DNA from: Ancylobacter novellus DSM 506
Lineage (GTDB): Bacteria; Pseudomonadota; Alphaproteobacteria; Rhizobiales; Xanthobacteraceae
DNA length: 64,000 nucleotides
Reading direction: 5' to 3'
Assembly: GCF_000092925.1 (NCBI RefSeq)
Contig: NC_014217.1
Coordinates: 2,356,001 to 2,420,000, forward strand
The notes beneath the pieces were generated by a model. That model ran no database searches. It was given only the letters and a program-made list of their open reading frames with translations, and was not told the origin of the DNA. The first letter of the stretch is position 1, and the number at the start of each line of letters is the position of its first letter. The position numbers and the translations under genes are program-made. Of this stretch, positions 37,259 through 45,325 are shown piece by piece.

Positions 37259-37317
37259 CTCGTCACGATCGTGCGGACGATCTAGGAAGGTGCGGTGCCA
37301 CGTTCCATATTCACAGC

Positions 37318-38742
37318 ATGATTCAAGAGCCGCCTCCCCTCGTCGTCGAGATCGCCTGGCAGGAGCCGTGGCAGGCCGCCCGCCGGCTCGGCTGGCGCGA
37401 GGGCGCGCGCGTGCCCGGCCTCACCTTCCTCGACAGCGCTATGCGCCACCCGCTGCTCGGGCGCTGGTCCTATGTGATGGCCGAGCCCTTCGGCCGCTTC
37501 CGCGTCGAGGCAGGCGTTGCACGCTGGAACGGCGAGCGCGAGCGGGACGCGCCGCTCGAAGCGCTGCGCGCCCGGCTCAGGACCTATGCCCAGCCGCGCC
37601 TGCCCGGTGACGCCGGCTTCCAGGCGGGAGCTGCCGGCTACATCGCCTATGAAGCCGGCCGGCTGTTCGACCGCTTCCCCACCATGGCGCCGGAACCCGG
37701 CGAGGGGCCGGAGATCGATCTCGGCTTCTATGATCTGGTCGTCGCGCTCGACGTGGTGGCCGAGCGCGCCTTCGTCATCTCCACCGGCTGGCCGGAGACA
37801 GACCCGTCCCGGCGCGCCCGCCGCGCCCGCGAGCGCCTGACCGAGGCCACCGCCCGCCTCGCGGCGCCGGAGCCCGCGCTCGGCCCGCCGGTGACGGCCG
37901 GCGCCTGGCGCTCGAATTTCGATGCCGAGCGCTACAGGGCGGCGGTGGCGCGGGTGATCGAGTACATCCGCGCCGGCGACATCTTCCAGGCCAACTTCAC
38001 CCAGCGCTTCCAAGCGGAGGTCGGCCAACCGGGCGAGATACTCGACCCCTTCGCGCTCTACGACCAGTTGCGCCGCGCCAATCCGGCCACCTTCGCCGCG
38101 CTGATCGTCAACGAGGACCGTGTCATCGCCTCCTCCTCGCCCGAGCGCTTCGTCAAGGTCGAGGGCGGCGAGGTGGAGACCCGCCCGATCAAGGGCACGG
38201 TGCCGCGCTCGGTGGAGCCGACGCTCGACGCCTTCCGCGGCCGCGAGCTCACCGCCAGCGAGAAAGACCGCGCCGAGAACGTCATGATCGTCGATCTCCT
38301 GCGCAACGACCTCTCGCGCGTCTGCCGTCCCGGCACGGTGAAGGTGCCGCGCCTGTGCGGGCTGGAGACCTACGCCAATGTCCACCACCTCGTCTCGGTG
38401 GTGACCGGCACGCTGAAGGAAGGCGCCGACGGGCTCGACCTGATGGCCGCCTCCTTCCCCGGCGGCTCCATCACCGGCGCGCCGAAGATCCGCGCCATGG
38501 AGATCATCCACGAGCTGGAGGGAAGGCCGCGCGGCGTCTATTGCGGCTCCATCGGCTATATCGGCTTCGACGGCACCATCGACCTCAACATCGCCATCCG
38601 CACGGTGACGGTGGAGGACGGCGTGGCGAGCTTCGGCGTCGGCGGCGGCATCACCACCCTGTCCGACCCGGCGGCCGAGCACGAGGAGAGCCTCACCAAG
38701 GCCGAACGGCTGTTCCGCGCCTTCAAGAAGCCGGAGGATTAG
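37318..38742 (+). CDS. pabB: Aminodeoxychorismate synthase component I
   Basis: The 474-residue protein is a chorismate-using enzyme with DIFQANFTQRF, the PIKGT motif carrying Lys292, which marks PabB rather than anthranilate synthase (which has Ala there), and ENVMIVDLLRNDLSRVC. It also has FPGGSITGAPKIRAMEII. It combines chorismate and ammonia to make 4-amino-4-deoxychorismate for folate. The start at 37318 fits the family; the in-frame start at 37210 would run through the upstream palindromes. pabA begins six bases after its stop and pabC overlaps pabA, so the three genes are an operon. Confidence 0.93.
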   Translation: MIQEPPPLVVEIAWQEPWQAARRLGWREGARVPGLTFLDSAMRHPLLGRWSYVMAEPFGRFRVEAGVARWNGERERDAPLEALRARLRTYAQPRLPGDAGFQAGAAGYIAYEAGRLFDRFPTMAPEPGEGPEIDLGFYDLVVALDVVAERAFVISTGWPETDPSRRARRARERLTEATARLAAPEPALGPPVTAGAWRSNFDAERYRAAVARVIEYIRAGDIFQANFTQRFQAEVGQPGEILDPFALYDQLRRANPATFAALIVNEDRVIASSSPERFVKVEGGEVETRPIKGTVPRSVEPTLDAFRGRELTASEKDRAENVMIVDLLRNDLSRVCRPGTVKVPRLCGLETYANVHHLVSVVTGTLKEGADGLDLMAASFPGGSITGAPKIRAMEIIHELEGRPRGVYCGSIGYIGFDGTIDLNIAIRTVTVEDGVASFGVGGGITTLSDPAAEHEESLTKAERLFRAFKKPED

Positions 38743-38748
38743 CCGGCT

Positions 38749-39333
38749 ATGATCCTTCTCATCGACAATTACGACAGCTTCGTCTTCAACGTCGCCCGCT
38801 ACCTCGCCGAGCTCGGCGAGAAGGTGGAGGTGGCGCGCAACGACGCATTGGATATTGCGGAGATCGAGGCGCGCCGGCCCGAGGCGCTCATCATCTCGCC
38901 CGGCCCCTGCTCGCCCAACGAGGCGGGCGTCTCGCTGGAGGCCGTGCGCGCGCTGTCCGGCCGGCTGCCCATCCTCGGCATCTGCCTCGGCCACCAGTGC
39001 ATCGGCCAGGCCTTCGGCGGGCGCGTGGTGCGGGCGAAGGAGCCGATGCATGGCCGCGCCTCGCAGGTGCGCCATGTGGGAAGCGACGTGTTCGAAGGCC
39101 TGCCCTCCCCCTTCCCGGCCGGGCGCTACCATTCGCTGGCGGTCGAGCTGGACGAGGGCTCGCCGCTCGTCGCCACCGCCTGGGCCGAGGATGGCGAGAT
39201 CATGGGCCTCGCCCATCGCACGCACCCGACCTATGGCGTGCAGTTCCACCCCGAATCCGTGCTCACCGGCCACGGCTACGACCTGCTGGCGAACTTTTTG
39301 AAGCTGGCGCGGGCGCGGGAGACCGCCGCGTGA
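38749..39333 (+). CDS. pabA: Aminodeoxychorismate synthase glutamine amidotransferase component II
   Basis: The 194-residue protein is a class I glutamine amidotransferase. It has ILLIDNYDSFVFNVARYL at the N terminus, catalytic Cys79 in LGICLGHQCIGQAFGG, and the His-Glu pair in VQFHPESVLT. It supplies ammonia to PabB encoded just upstream. The stop overlaps the GTG start of pabC in GTGA. In many bacteria PabA also serves anthranilate synthase, but the neighbours here point to folate synthesis. Confidence 0.94.
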   Translation: MILLIDNYDSFVFNVARYLAELGEKVEVARNDALDIAEIEARRPEALIISPGPCSPNEAGVSLEAVRALSGRLPILGICLGHQCIGQAFGGRVVRAKEPMHGRASQVRHVGSDVFEGLPSPFPAGRYHSLAVELDEGSPLVATAWAEDGEIMGLAHRTHPTYGVQFHPESVLTGHGYDLLANFLKLARARETAA

Positions 39334-40100
39334 GCCAGACCGTCTCCGTCGAGGATCGCGGCTTCACCCTCGGCGACGGGGTGTTCGACACCGCGCTGGC
39401 GCGGGACGGCGCCGTCTTCGCCCGCGCGCGCCATGTCGACCGGCTGCTCCTCGCTGCGCATCGCATCGGCATCGCGGTGAGCCGCGACGCCATCGAGACC
39501 GCCATCGACGCGGCGCTGACCATGGAGCCGGCGATCATCCGCACCACGGTCACGCGCGGCACCGCGGCCCGCGGCCTGTGGCCGGCCAGCGCCGGCGCGC
39601 CGACCGTCGTTGTCACCACCGCGCCGTGGAGCCCCGCCCTCGTCGGCCAGCCGGCGCGGCTGATCACCGCCACCGGCCGGCGCAACGAATTCTCGCCCAC
39701 TGCGAACCTGAAGACGCTCGGCTATCTCGACCATATCCTCGCCGCGCGCGAGGCGGCGGAGGCCGGAGCAGACGACGCGCTGATCCTCAACACGCGCGGG
39801 CGCGTCGCCTGCTCGACCATCGCCAATGTCTTCGCGCTGATCGCCGGCCGGCTGATCACCCCCTCGCTCAGTGAGGGCTGCCTGCCGGGCATCATGCGGG
39901 CGCTGGTGATCGAGGCGGCGCCCAGCCTCGGCTTCGCGGTCGAGGAGCGGCCGCTGGCGCCGCAGGCGCTCGCCGGGGCCGACGCCGTGTTCCTCACCAA
40001 CAGCGTGCGCTTCCTGCGGCCGGTGACGGCGCTCGACGGCATGCCGCTGGCGCAGGGCGACCTTGCCGCGCTGCAGGCGGCGCTGCTCGCCCGCGCCTGA
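39330..40100 (+). CDS. pabC: Class IV aminotransferase, likely aminodeoxychorismate lyase
   Basis: The 256-residue PLP enzyme starts SQTVSVEDRGFTLGDGVFDT after a GTG codon that overlaps the pabA stop. The PLP lysine is Lys128 in NLKTLGYLDHILAAREA, and SEGCLPGIMRALVIE and FLTNSVRFLRPV are typical of aminotransferase class IV. Its place directly behind pabB-pabA makes PabC the best assignment: it cleaves aminodeoxychorismate to p-aminobenzoate and pyruvate. D-amino acid aminotransferases share the fold, so the call rests partly on context. The frame upstream of 39330 lies inside pabA and is not coding. Confidence 0.88.
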   Translation: MSQTVSVEDRGFTLGDGVFDTALARDGAVFARARHVDRLLLAAHRIGIAVSRDAIETAIDAALTMEPAIIRTTVTRGTAARGLWPASAGAPTVVVTTAPWSPALVGQPARLITATGRRNEFSPTANLKTLGYLDHILAAREAAEAGADDALILNTRGRVACSTIANVFALIAGRLITPSLSEGCLPGIMRALVIEAAPSLGFAVEERPLAPQALAGADAVFLTNSVRFLRPVTALDGMPLAQGDLAALQAALLARA

Positions 40101-40106
40101 CGCGGC

Positions 40107-40595
40107 TCAGTGCCGCGCCGGCAGGCTGAGCGCGGACCATTCCTCGCGCGGGATCGGCTCGCCGACCTTGAAGGCGAAGGACACCACCTTGGCGAGGCTC
40201 GCATCCAGCTCGCAATGGAACGAGACCTCGTACCATGTCCTGTGGCTGCGGAAGGCGCCGCCGGTGGCGGTGAAGGTGGTCTCCCGCAGGCGCGTGTCGG
40301 CACGGGCATAGTCGACCAGCCGGTCCGGCTGGTAGCCGGGCTGCCAGGCATGGATCTGCTCCATCGCTTCGAGATCGCAGAGCTGGGCGATGCGCTCCTC
40401 CCCCGCCAGCGTCGCCAGGGCGCGGCGGGCGGCGCGGCTGCGCGGATCGGCGAGCGCCCGCTCCGACAGCATGCGGCTCGGGCGGATCATGTCGTGGGGC
40501 GGTGCCGCGCGGGGTGCCACGGCAGAGGGTACGCCGCCGGGGATCGGTTCGGCCGCGGGCTCGGGGGGGCCGTCGCGGCGATCATGCGGGCGCAA
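40107..40595 (-). CDS. DUF930 domain protein
   Basis: The frame encodes a short Pro-rich segment and then a DUF930 domain with MLSERALADPRSRAARRALA, IAQLCDLEAMEQIHAW and FRSHRTWYEVSFHCELDAS. DUF930 proteins are known from Rhizobiales, with no assigned activity; two cysteines in the domain could pair. Relatives usually have a signal peptide or membrane helix first, which is missing here, so the protein may be shortened. The start is uncertain: 40595 would be a TTG, and ATG codons lie at 40490 and 40472. It converges with pabC, with a six-base gap. Confidence 0.75.
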   Translation of the reverse strand: MRPHDRRDGPPEPAAEPIPGGVPSAVAPRAAPPHDMIRPSRMLSERALADPRSRAARRALATLAGEERIAQLCDLEAMEQIHAWQPGYQPDRLVDYARADTRLRETTFTATGGAFRSHRTWYEVSFHCELDASLAKVVSFAFKVGEPIPREEWSALSLPARH

Positions 40596-40943
40596 GCTCC
40601 AGCGGGAGCCCTGCTTTCCGCCACCGGGCCGGCAGCATTATGGCGCGCCCGGCCGGCGCCATCGGCATTGCGACCGGTTGCTTAGCGGCACTCTCTGCTG
40701 AAACGAATCGCAGGATTGTTTATTGGACGTGCTGCGACTGCGAACAAACGCTTCTTCTTACGTTGCGCTTCGTGCGGCGATGTCACGAAGACAACTTGTG
40801 ACATCTTGATAACACAGTTTCGACACGATCTACATCTGGGTATTCATTCTCGGTTCATTTTCAATCTCCCATAAATATATTTGAAACCATTGCGCCGTGT
40901 GGGCGTTGAACGTTCCCCACGGCCGACCGTTCGAGGTGCCTAC
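40596..40943. promoter_or_regulatory. Long AT-rich upstream region of the DUF6600 gene
   Basis: About 350 bases without a gene, with an AT-rich section at 40700-40890. It contains TTCATTCT at 40843 and TTCATTTT at 40854, one helical turn (11 bases) apart, in the manner of tandem sites for OmpR-type response regulators. The promoter of the secreted DUF6600 protein gene must lie here. Confidence 0.5.
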
Positions 40944-42923
40944 ATGCTTGGTCTCAATCGCCCGTTGCTCGTCGCGGGTCTGGCCGCGAGCCTTCTCGCC
41001 ACCGCCGCGATCCTGCCGGCGCCCGCCCAGAATGCGCCGATGCGGCTCGCCCAGGGCGGGCCACCTCCCGGACCGCCTCCCGGCATGGGCCCGCAGGACA
41101 ACGGGCCGATGGACGTGAACGTCTTCTACGACCAGCTCAGCCGCTACGGCACCTGGGTCGAGCATCCCGACTACCAGTTCGTCTTCATCCCCAACGATGT
41201 CGGCCAGGGCTGGCGGCCCTATCAGGAAGGCCGCTGGGTGTGGACCGACCAGTATGGCTGGTACTGGGAATCCTACGAGCCCTTCGGCTGGGCGACCTAC
41301 CATTACGGCCGCTGGGGCTATGACCCGTCCTATGGCTGGTTCTGGGTTCCGGGCGACACCTGGTCGCCGGCCTGGGTAACCTGGCGCCGCGGCGGCGGGC
41401 GCACCGGCTGGGCGCCGGTGGGGCCGGACCGTCCGGGCTATGCGGTGGGCCAGCCCGCCTATTACGCCCCGCCGGTGGCGGAGAGCTGGGTCTTCGTCGA
41501 GGACCGCTACATGGCCGAGGAAGACCTCGTCGACTATGTCGCGCCGATCCCGGAGATCAACATCTATCTCGACGCCGCGCCGGACTATTACGAGCCGAGC
41601 TGGAACGACGGCTACTACGTCAACCGCGGCTTCGGCTACGACGTCTATGACGCGCCGATCCGCGACCGGCTCTATACGCGCGAAGTGGTCTATGTCGACA
41701 ATCGCGACCAGCTCTTCTACGACGGCGGCCGGCTCGGCATCTTCGCTCCCGCCATCGCCATCGGCAACCAGTTCGGCCCGCCGCCGCGCTACGAGCGCCG
41801 GCTCGATCCGGGCCAGCGGGCGCTGATCCGGCAATATGTGCGCGACGACCGCGACTGGGACCGCAACCGGCCGGGCATGTTCGCGCCGTCGGCGGCGCTG
41901 CTCGGCGCCATCGAGCCGGATCGCCGTCGCGAACTGCGCGAGGCGCGGTTCAACAATCCGGACATCTACCGCCGCCAGCTCGAGCAGATGCAGCGCCAGC
42001 GCGCCGATCAGGTGGAGAAGGTGCGCCGCGAGGCCGCGGCCCGCAACGCGGTGCTGGAGCAGCAGCGCAAGCAGGCGGTCGAACAGAAACGCCAGGAGTT
42101 CCGGCAGATCCGCGACCAGTACCGTGTACGGGCGCAGCAGGTGCAGGGCCGTCCCGAAGGGCGCCCCGGCATGAGGCCGGCCGTCGCGCCCGGCGTGGCG
42201 CCCGGCATGAGGCCCGGCGTTGTGCCCGGCGCGGTGCCGGGCCAGCGCCCGGACGCGGGCAATGCCGCCCAGCGCCAGCAGATCGAGCGCCAGCGCGTCC
42301 AGCAGGAGCAGATGCGCGCCCAGCAGCAGCGCCAGCAGGCCGACCAGCTCCGCCAGCAGCAGCAGGCGGGCGAAGCCCAGCGCCGGGCGGCCGAGCAGCA
42401 GCGCGCCCAGCAGGAACGGGCTCGCCAGCAGCAGGCGGGCGAGGCCCAGCGCCGCGCCGCCGAACAGCAGCGCGCCCAGCAGCAGAAAGCGCAGCAGGAC
42501 CGCGCCGCGGAGCAGCAGCGCGCCCAGCAGCAGAGGGCTCAGCAGGAGCGTGCGGCCGAGCAGCAGCGCACTCAGCAGCAGCGGGCTCAGCAGCAGCGGG
42601 CTCAGCAGCAACGCGCGGCAGAACAGCAGCGTGCCCAGCAGCAGAGGGCGCAGCAGCAACGTGCCGCCGAGCAGCAGCGTGCCCAGCAGCAGAGGGCGTC
42701 GCAGCAACAGCAGCGTGCCGCAGAGCAGCAGCGCGCCCAGCAGGCCCAGCAGCGCAACGCCGCCCAGGCGCAGCAGCGCGCGGCCCAGCAGCAGCAAAGG
42801 GCTCAGCAGCAGCGGGCCGTCCAGCAGCAGCGCCAGCAGCCGCCGCAGCAGCGTCCGGCGAATGCGCAGCAGCAGCAGCAGCGCAAGCCCGTTCCCCCAG
42901 GCACGCCCGGCGCGCCGCAGTAG
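40944..42923 (+). CDS. Secreted DUF6600 protein with long Gln-rich repeat tail
   Basis: The 659-residue protein has a signal peptide (LLVAGLAASLLATAAILPAPAQ), then a Trp/Tyr/Gly-rich domain of the DUF6600 kind (FYDQLSRYGTWVEHPDYQ, PFGWATYHYGRWGYDPSYGW, WVTWRRGGGRTGWAPV), with repeated WxxG motifs. From about residue 441 to the end it is almost only Gln, Ala, Arg and Glu in QQQRAQQQRA-like units encoded by cagcagcgc repeats. The Trp-rich domain may bind cell-wall or surface polysaccharide; this is inferred. The start at 40944 fits the signal peptide; 40881 would add a basic segment. A strong terminator follows. Confidence 0.85.
   Translation: MLGLNRPLLVAGLAASLLATAAILPAPAQNAPMRLAQGGPPPGPPPGMGPQDNGPMDVNVFYDQLSRYGTWVEHPDYQFVFIPNDVGQGWRPYQEGRWVWTDQYGWYWESYEPFGWATYHYGRWGYDPSYGWFWVPGDTWSPAWVTWRRGGGRTGWAPVGPDRPGYAVGQPAYYAPPVAESWVFVEDRYMAEEDLVDYVAPIPEINIYLDAAPDYYEPSWNDGYYVNRGFGYDVYDAPIRDRLYTREVVYVDNRDQLFYDGGRLGIFAPAIAIGNQFGPPPRYERRLDPGQRALIRQYVRDDRDWDRNRPGMFAPSAALLGAIEPDRRRELREARFNNPDIYRRQLEQMQRQRADQVEKVRREAAARNAVLEQQRKQAVEQKRQEFRQIRDQYRVRAQQVQGRPEGRPGMRPAVAPGVAPGMRPGVVPGAVPGQRPDAGNAAQRQQIERQRVQQEQMRAQQQRQQADQLRQQQQAGEAQRRAAEQQRAQQERARQQQAGEAQRRAAEQQRAQQQKAQQDRAAEQQRAQQQRAQQERAAEQQRTQQQRAQQQRAQQQRAAEQQRAQQQRAQQQRAAEQQRAQQQRASQQQQRAAEQQRAQQAQQRNAAQAQQRAAQQQQRAQQQRAVQQQRQQPPQQRPANAQQQQQRKPVPPGTPGAPQ
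42265..42900 (+). repeat. Gln-rich coding repeat, cag-based
   Basis: About 630 bases are made mostly of cagcagcgc, gcccagcag and gccgagcag units encoding Gln/Ala/Arg/Glu. This is the largest simple-sequence block in the window, likely to vary in length between strains by slippage or recombination. Confidence 0.85.
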
Positions 42924-42938
42924 CGCGCGGCCCCAAAC

Positions 42939-42968
42939 AAAAACCCCGGCCTCGTGGCCGGGGTTTTT
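42939..42968 (+). terminator. Rho-independent terminator of the DUF6600 gene, possibly bidirectional
   Basis: An 8-bp stem ccccggcc / ggccgggg (42944-42951 with 42956-42963, loop tcgt) is followed by TTTTT. On the other side the run of A gives a T tail for the minus strand too. Confidence 0.85.
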
Positions 42969-43070
42969 CGTTTCTCGGGAGCCGATGCGGAATGCCGGCT
43001 GCGCCTGCAGCAACGCCATCCTGAGAGTCTGTCTCATACGTGCTCTTCGGACGGATGCCACGGTTGGACC

Positions 43071-43163
43071 GTCATCCCCGGGCTTGGCCCGGGGATCCAC
43101 GACTTACCGGGCGCGCCCAGCCGCACCGAAGGCGTGGATGGCCGGGCCAAGCCCGGCCATGAC
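43071..43163. repeat. Intergenic palindromic repeat, family C, copy 4
   Basis: A 93-base element nearly identical to the copy at 13377-13469. It lies in the 310-base gap between the DUF6600 gene and leuA, which otherwise holds only the terminator at 42939. Confidence 0.9.
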
Positions 43164-43233
43164 GCGCCTCCAAGCATCTCGGTGGTGAATTACGGGCCAG
43201 CCCACCAGCCAGAGCCAGAAACGCAGCCCCGCC

Positions 43234-44787
43234 CTACTCCGCCGCCGGCTGGGCCTGGGCGTTGAGGCTGTTGCGCTTGGTCTGCAGCTTGTTGAGCGCG
43301 ATGATGTAGGCCTGCGCCGAGGCGACCAGCGTGTCGGGGTCCGAGCCACGCCCGGTCACCGCCTTGTCGCCGTCCTCGAGCCGCACCGACACTTCCGCCT
43401 GAGCGTCCGTGCCCTCGGTCACCGCGTGCACCTGGTAGAGCGCCAGCGCGGCGGTGTGCGGCAGGATCGCCTTGATGCAGTTGAAGGTGGCGTCCACCGG
43501 GCCGTTGCCCTCGGCCTCCTCGGTGAAGACCTGACCGTCGACCTCCATCTTCATGGTGGCGCGCTGCGGGCCGCGCGTGCCGGCGATCACCGACAGCGAG
43601 ACCAGCTTCACCCGGTCATGCGCGGCGGCGATCTCTTGGTCGACCAGCGCCTCGATGTCCTCGTCGTAGACCACCTTCTTGCGGTCGGCGAGGTCCTTGA
43701 AGCGGGCGAAGGCGTCGTTCAACGCGTTCTCGCCCAATTCGTAGCCCAGCGCCTTCAGCTTGTCGCGGAAGGCGGCGCGGCCGGAATGCTTGCCCATCAC
43801 CAGCGAGGTCTTGGAGACGCCCACGCTCTCGGGCGTCATGATCTCGTAGGTGGTGTTGTTCTTGAGCATGCCGTCCTGGTGGATGCCGCTCTCATGGGCG
43901 AAGGCGTTCCGGCCGACGATGGCCTTGTTGTACTGCACCGGGAACGAAGTCACCGCCGAGACCAGCTTGGAGGCGCGGGTCAGCATGCCGGCCTCGATGC
44001 CGGTCGCGTAGGGCAGCACGTCGCCGCGGGTGCGGATGGCCATGACGACCTCCTCCAGCGCCGCGTTGCCGGCGCGCTCGCCGAGGCCGTTGATGGTGCA
44101 CTCGATCTGCCGCGCGCCGCCGGCCAAAGCCGCCAGCGAGTTGGCGACCGCGAGGCCCAGATCGTCGTGGCAATGGGCGGAGAAGACCACCTTGTCCGAG
44201 CCCGGCACGCGCTCGCGTACCTGCCGGAACATCGCCTCATATTCCTGCGGGGTGGCATAGCCCACCGTGTCCGGCAGGTTGATGGTGGTCGCGCCCGCCT
44301 TGATCGCGGTATCGACGCAGCGCACCAGATACTCGATCGGGGTGCGGGTGGCGTCCATCGCCGACCATTCCACGTTGTCGACGAGGTTGCGCGCCTGGGC
44401 GACGGTGGCGGTGATGATCTCGATCACCTCCGCCTCGCTCTTGCGCATCTGGTGCTGCAAATGGATCGGCGAGGTGGAGACGAAGGTGTGGATGCGCGGG
44501 CGCTTCGCGTGGCGCACCGCCTCGCCGGCGCGGGCGATGTCCGCGGGGATGGCGCGGGCGAGGCCGGCGATCACCGCGTTCTTGGTGCGGCGGGCGATCT
44601 CGGCCACGGCTTCGAAATCGCCGTTCGAGGCGATCGGGAAGCCGGCCTCGATGACGTCGACGCCCATCTCGTCGAGCAGATCGGCGACTTCCAGCTTCTC
44701 CTCCAGCGTCATGGAGGCGCCGGGGCACTGCTCGCCGTCGCGCAGCGTGGTGTCGAAGATGACGACGTGGTTCTTGTCGTTGGACAT
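43234..44787 (-). CDS. leuA: 2-isopropylmalate synthase
   Basis: The 517-residue protein begins with the DTTLRDGEQCPGASM catalytic loop and has the AHCHDDLGLAVANSLA metal-binding motif of the TIM barrel. Further on are NAFAHESGIHQDGMLKN and a C-terminal regulatory domain with KLVSLSVIAGTRGPQRATM. It condenses acetyl-CoA and 2-oxoisovalerate in the first step of leucine synthesis, with leucine feedback through the C-terminal domain. The ATG at 44787 has GAAGGAAG upstream and is better than 44850. It stands alone; no leuB, leuC or leuD is adjacent. Confidence 0.96.
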   Translation of the reverse strand: MSNDKNHVVIFDTTLRDGEQCPGASMTLEEKLEVADLLDEMGVDVIEAGFPIASNGDFEAVAEIARRTKNAVIAGLARAIPADIARAGEAVRHAKRPRIHTFVSTSPIHLQHQMRKSEAEVIEIITATVAQARNLVDNVEWSAMDATRTPIEYLVRCVDTAIKAGATTINLPDTVGYATPQEYEAMFRQVRERVPGSDKVVFSAHCHDDLGLAVANSLAALAGGARQIECTINGLGERAGNAALEEVVMAIRTRGDVLPYATGIEAGMLTRASKLVSAVTSFPVQYNKAIVGRNAFAHESGIHQDGMLKNNTTYEIMTPESVGVSKTSLVMGKHSGRAAFRDKLKALGYELGENALNDAFARFKDLADRKKVVYDEDIEALVDQEIAAAHDRVKLVSLSVIAGTRGPQRATMKMEVDGQVFTEEAEGNGPVDATFNCIKAILPHTAALALYQVHAVTEGTDAQAEVSVRLEDGDKAVTGRGSDPDTLVASAQAYIIALNKLQTKRNSLNAQAQPAAE

Positions 44788-44804
44788 GCTCAGGCTTCCT
44801 TCTC

Positions 44805-44824
44805 GGCTCCCGGCACCGGGAGCC
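44805..44824 (-). promoter_or_regulatory. Hairpin in the leuA leader
   Basis: A perfect stem of 8 bp (ggctcccg / cgggagcc) with a four-base loop lies 18 bases before the leuA start, just upstream of the ribosome binding site. No leucine-rich leader peptide was seen, so this is only a candidate control element. Confidence 0.35.
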
Positions 44825-45126
44825 ACATATAAGGGCATCGTCCGGCGCAATTCTTCGATTTTAGGCGGATGGTGGAGGCGTCGTCCCCTGAGCGCCCAGG
44901 CATGATGCCCGGCCGGCCCTCAGGGGCGGCTAAGAAGAAGGAGGCCGGACGCAAGCAGAGCCTTCCCGGAAATCCGCAGGGCGGCCGGGTTCGCGGTGCA
45001 GCGGCGGACGGACGCAGGCGTCACGGCTCGGCTCTCGCGAGGTTGCTCTAATGAGGCGGTCTTACCCGAGTGCAGGGCGGACGGCAAGTACGGCTTTCCC
45101 CTGCCATCCACCGGCAGGGCAGCCTG

Positions 45127-45252
45127 CGTGCTTCGAGGCCGGCCTGCCGGCCGGCACCTCAGCATGACGGAGGCTGTTTTATGAGGGAGGTTGTTTTTCC
45201 GCATTCACGACGCTCCTCATCCTGAGGTGCGAACGCAGTGAGCCTCGAAGGA
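45127..45252. repeat. Intergenic palindromic repeat, family A, copies 1a and 1b
   Basis: Two family A elements lie close together: gcttcgaggccggcctgccg...cacctcagcatga (from 45129), and ctcatcctgaggtgcgaacg...cctcgaagga (45213-45252). The same tandem arrangement occurs at 55361-55530. Confidence 0.8.
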
Positions 45253-45269
45253 CGCAGGGCGATGCCGCT

Positions 45270-45306
45270 CAAAGACGTGGATGCCCGGGACAAGCCCGGG
45301 CATGAC
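45270..45306. repeat. Intergenic palindromic repeat, family C, partial copy 5
   Basis: Only one arm (gatgcccgggacaagcccgg gcatgac) of the family C element is present here, just before the stop of the emrB-like gene. Confidence 0.65.
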
Positions 45307-45325
45307 GGCGTACATCGGCAGTGCC

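Larger units (their letters stand above)
44825..45325. other. Gene-free stretch between leuA and the EmrB-type pump gene
   Basis: About 500 bases with no supported gene. The left part holds an imperfect inverted repeat (tcccctgag near 44883 and ctcagggg near 44924). The right part is filled by family A repeats (45127-45252) and a shortened family C copy (45270-45306). The frames that cross it are made of repeat sequence. Confidence 0.6.

Noticed and set aside
37318..39333. Possible trpE/trpG (anthranilate synthase) instead of pabB/pabA
   Set aside because: The large subunit has PIKGT, with the lysine typical of aminodeoxychorismate synthase, and a class IV lyase follows directly; no other trp gene is present.
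40830..43100. A Leu-rich minus-strand frame of 756 codons opposite the DUF6600 gene
   Set aside because: The Leu-rich stretch is simply the reverse complement of cag repeats; the plus strand has a signal peptide and a known domain.
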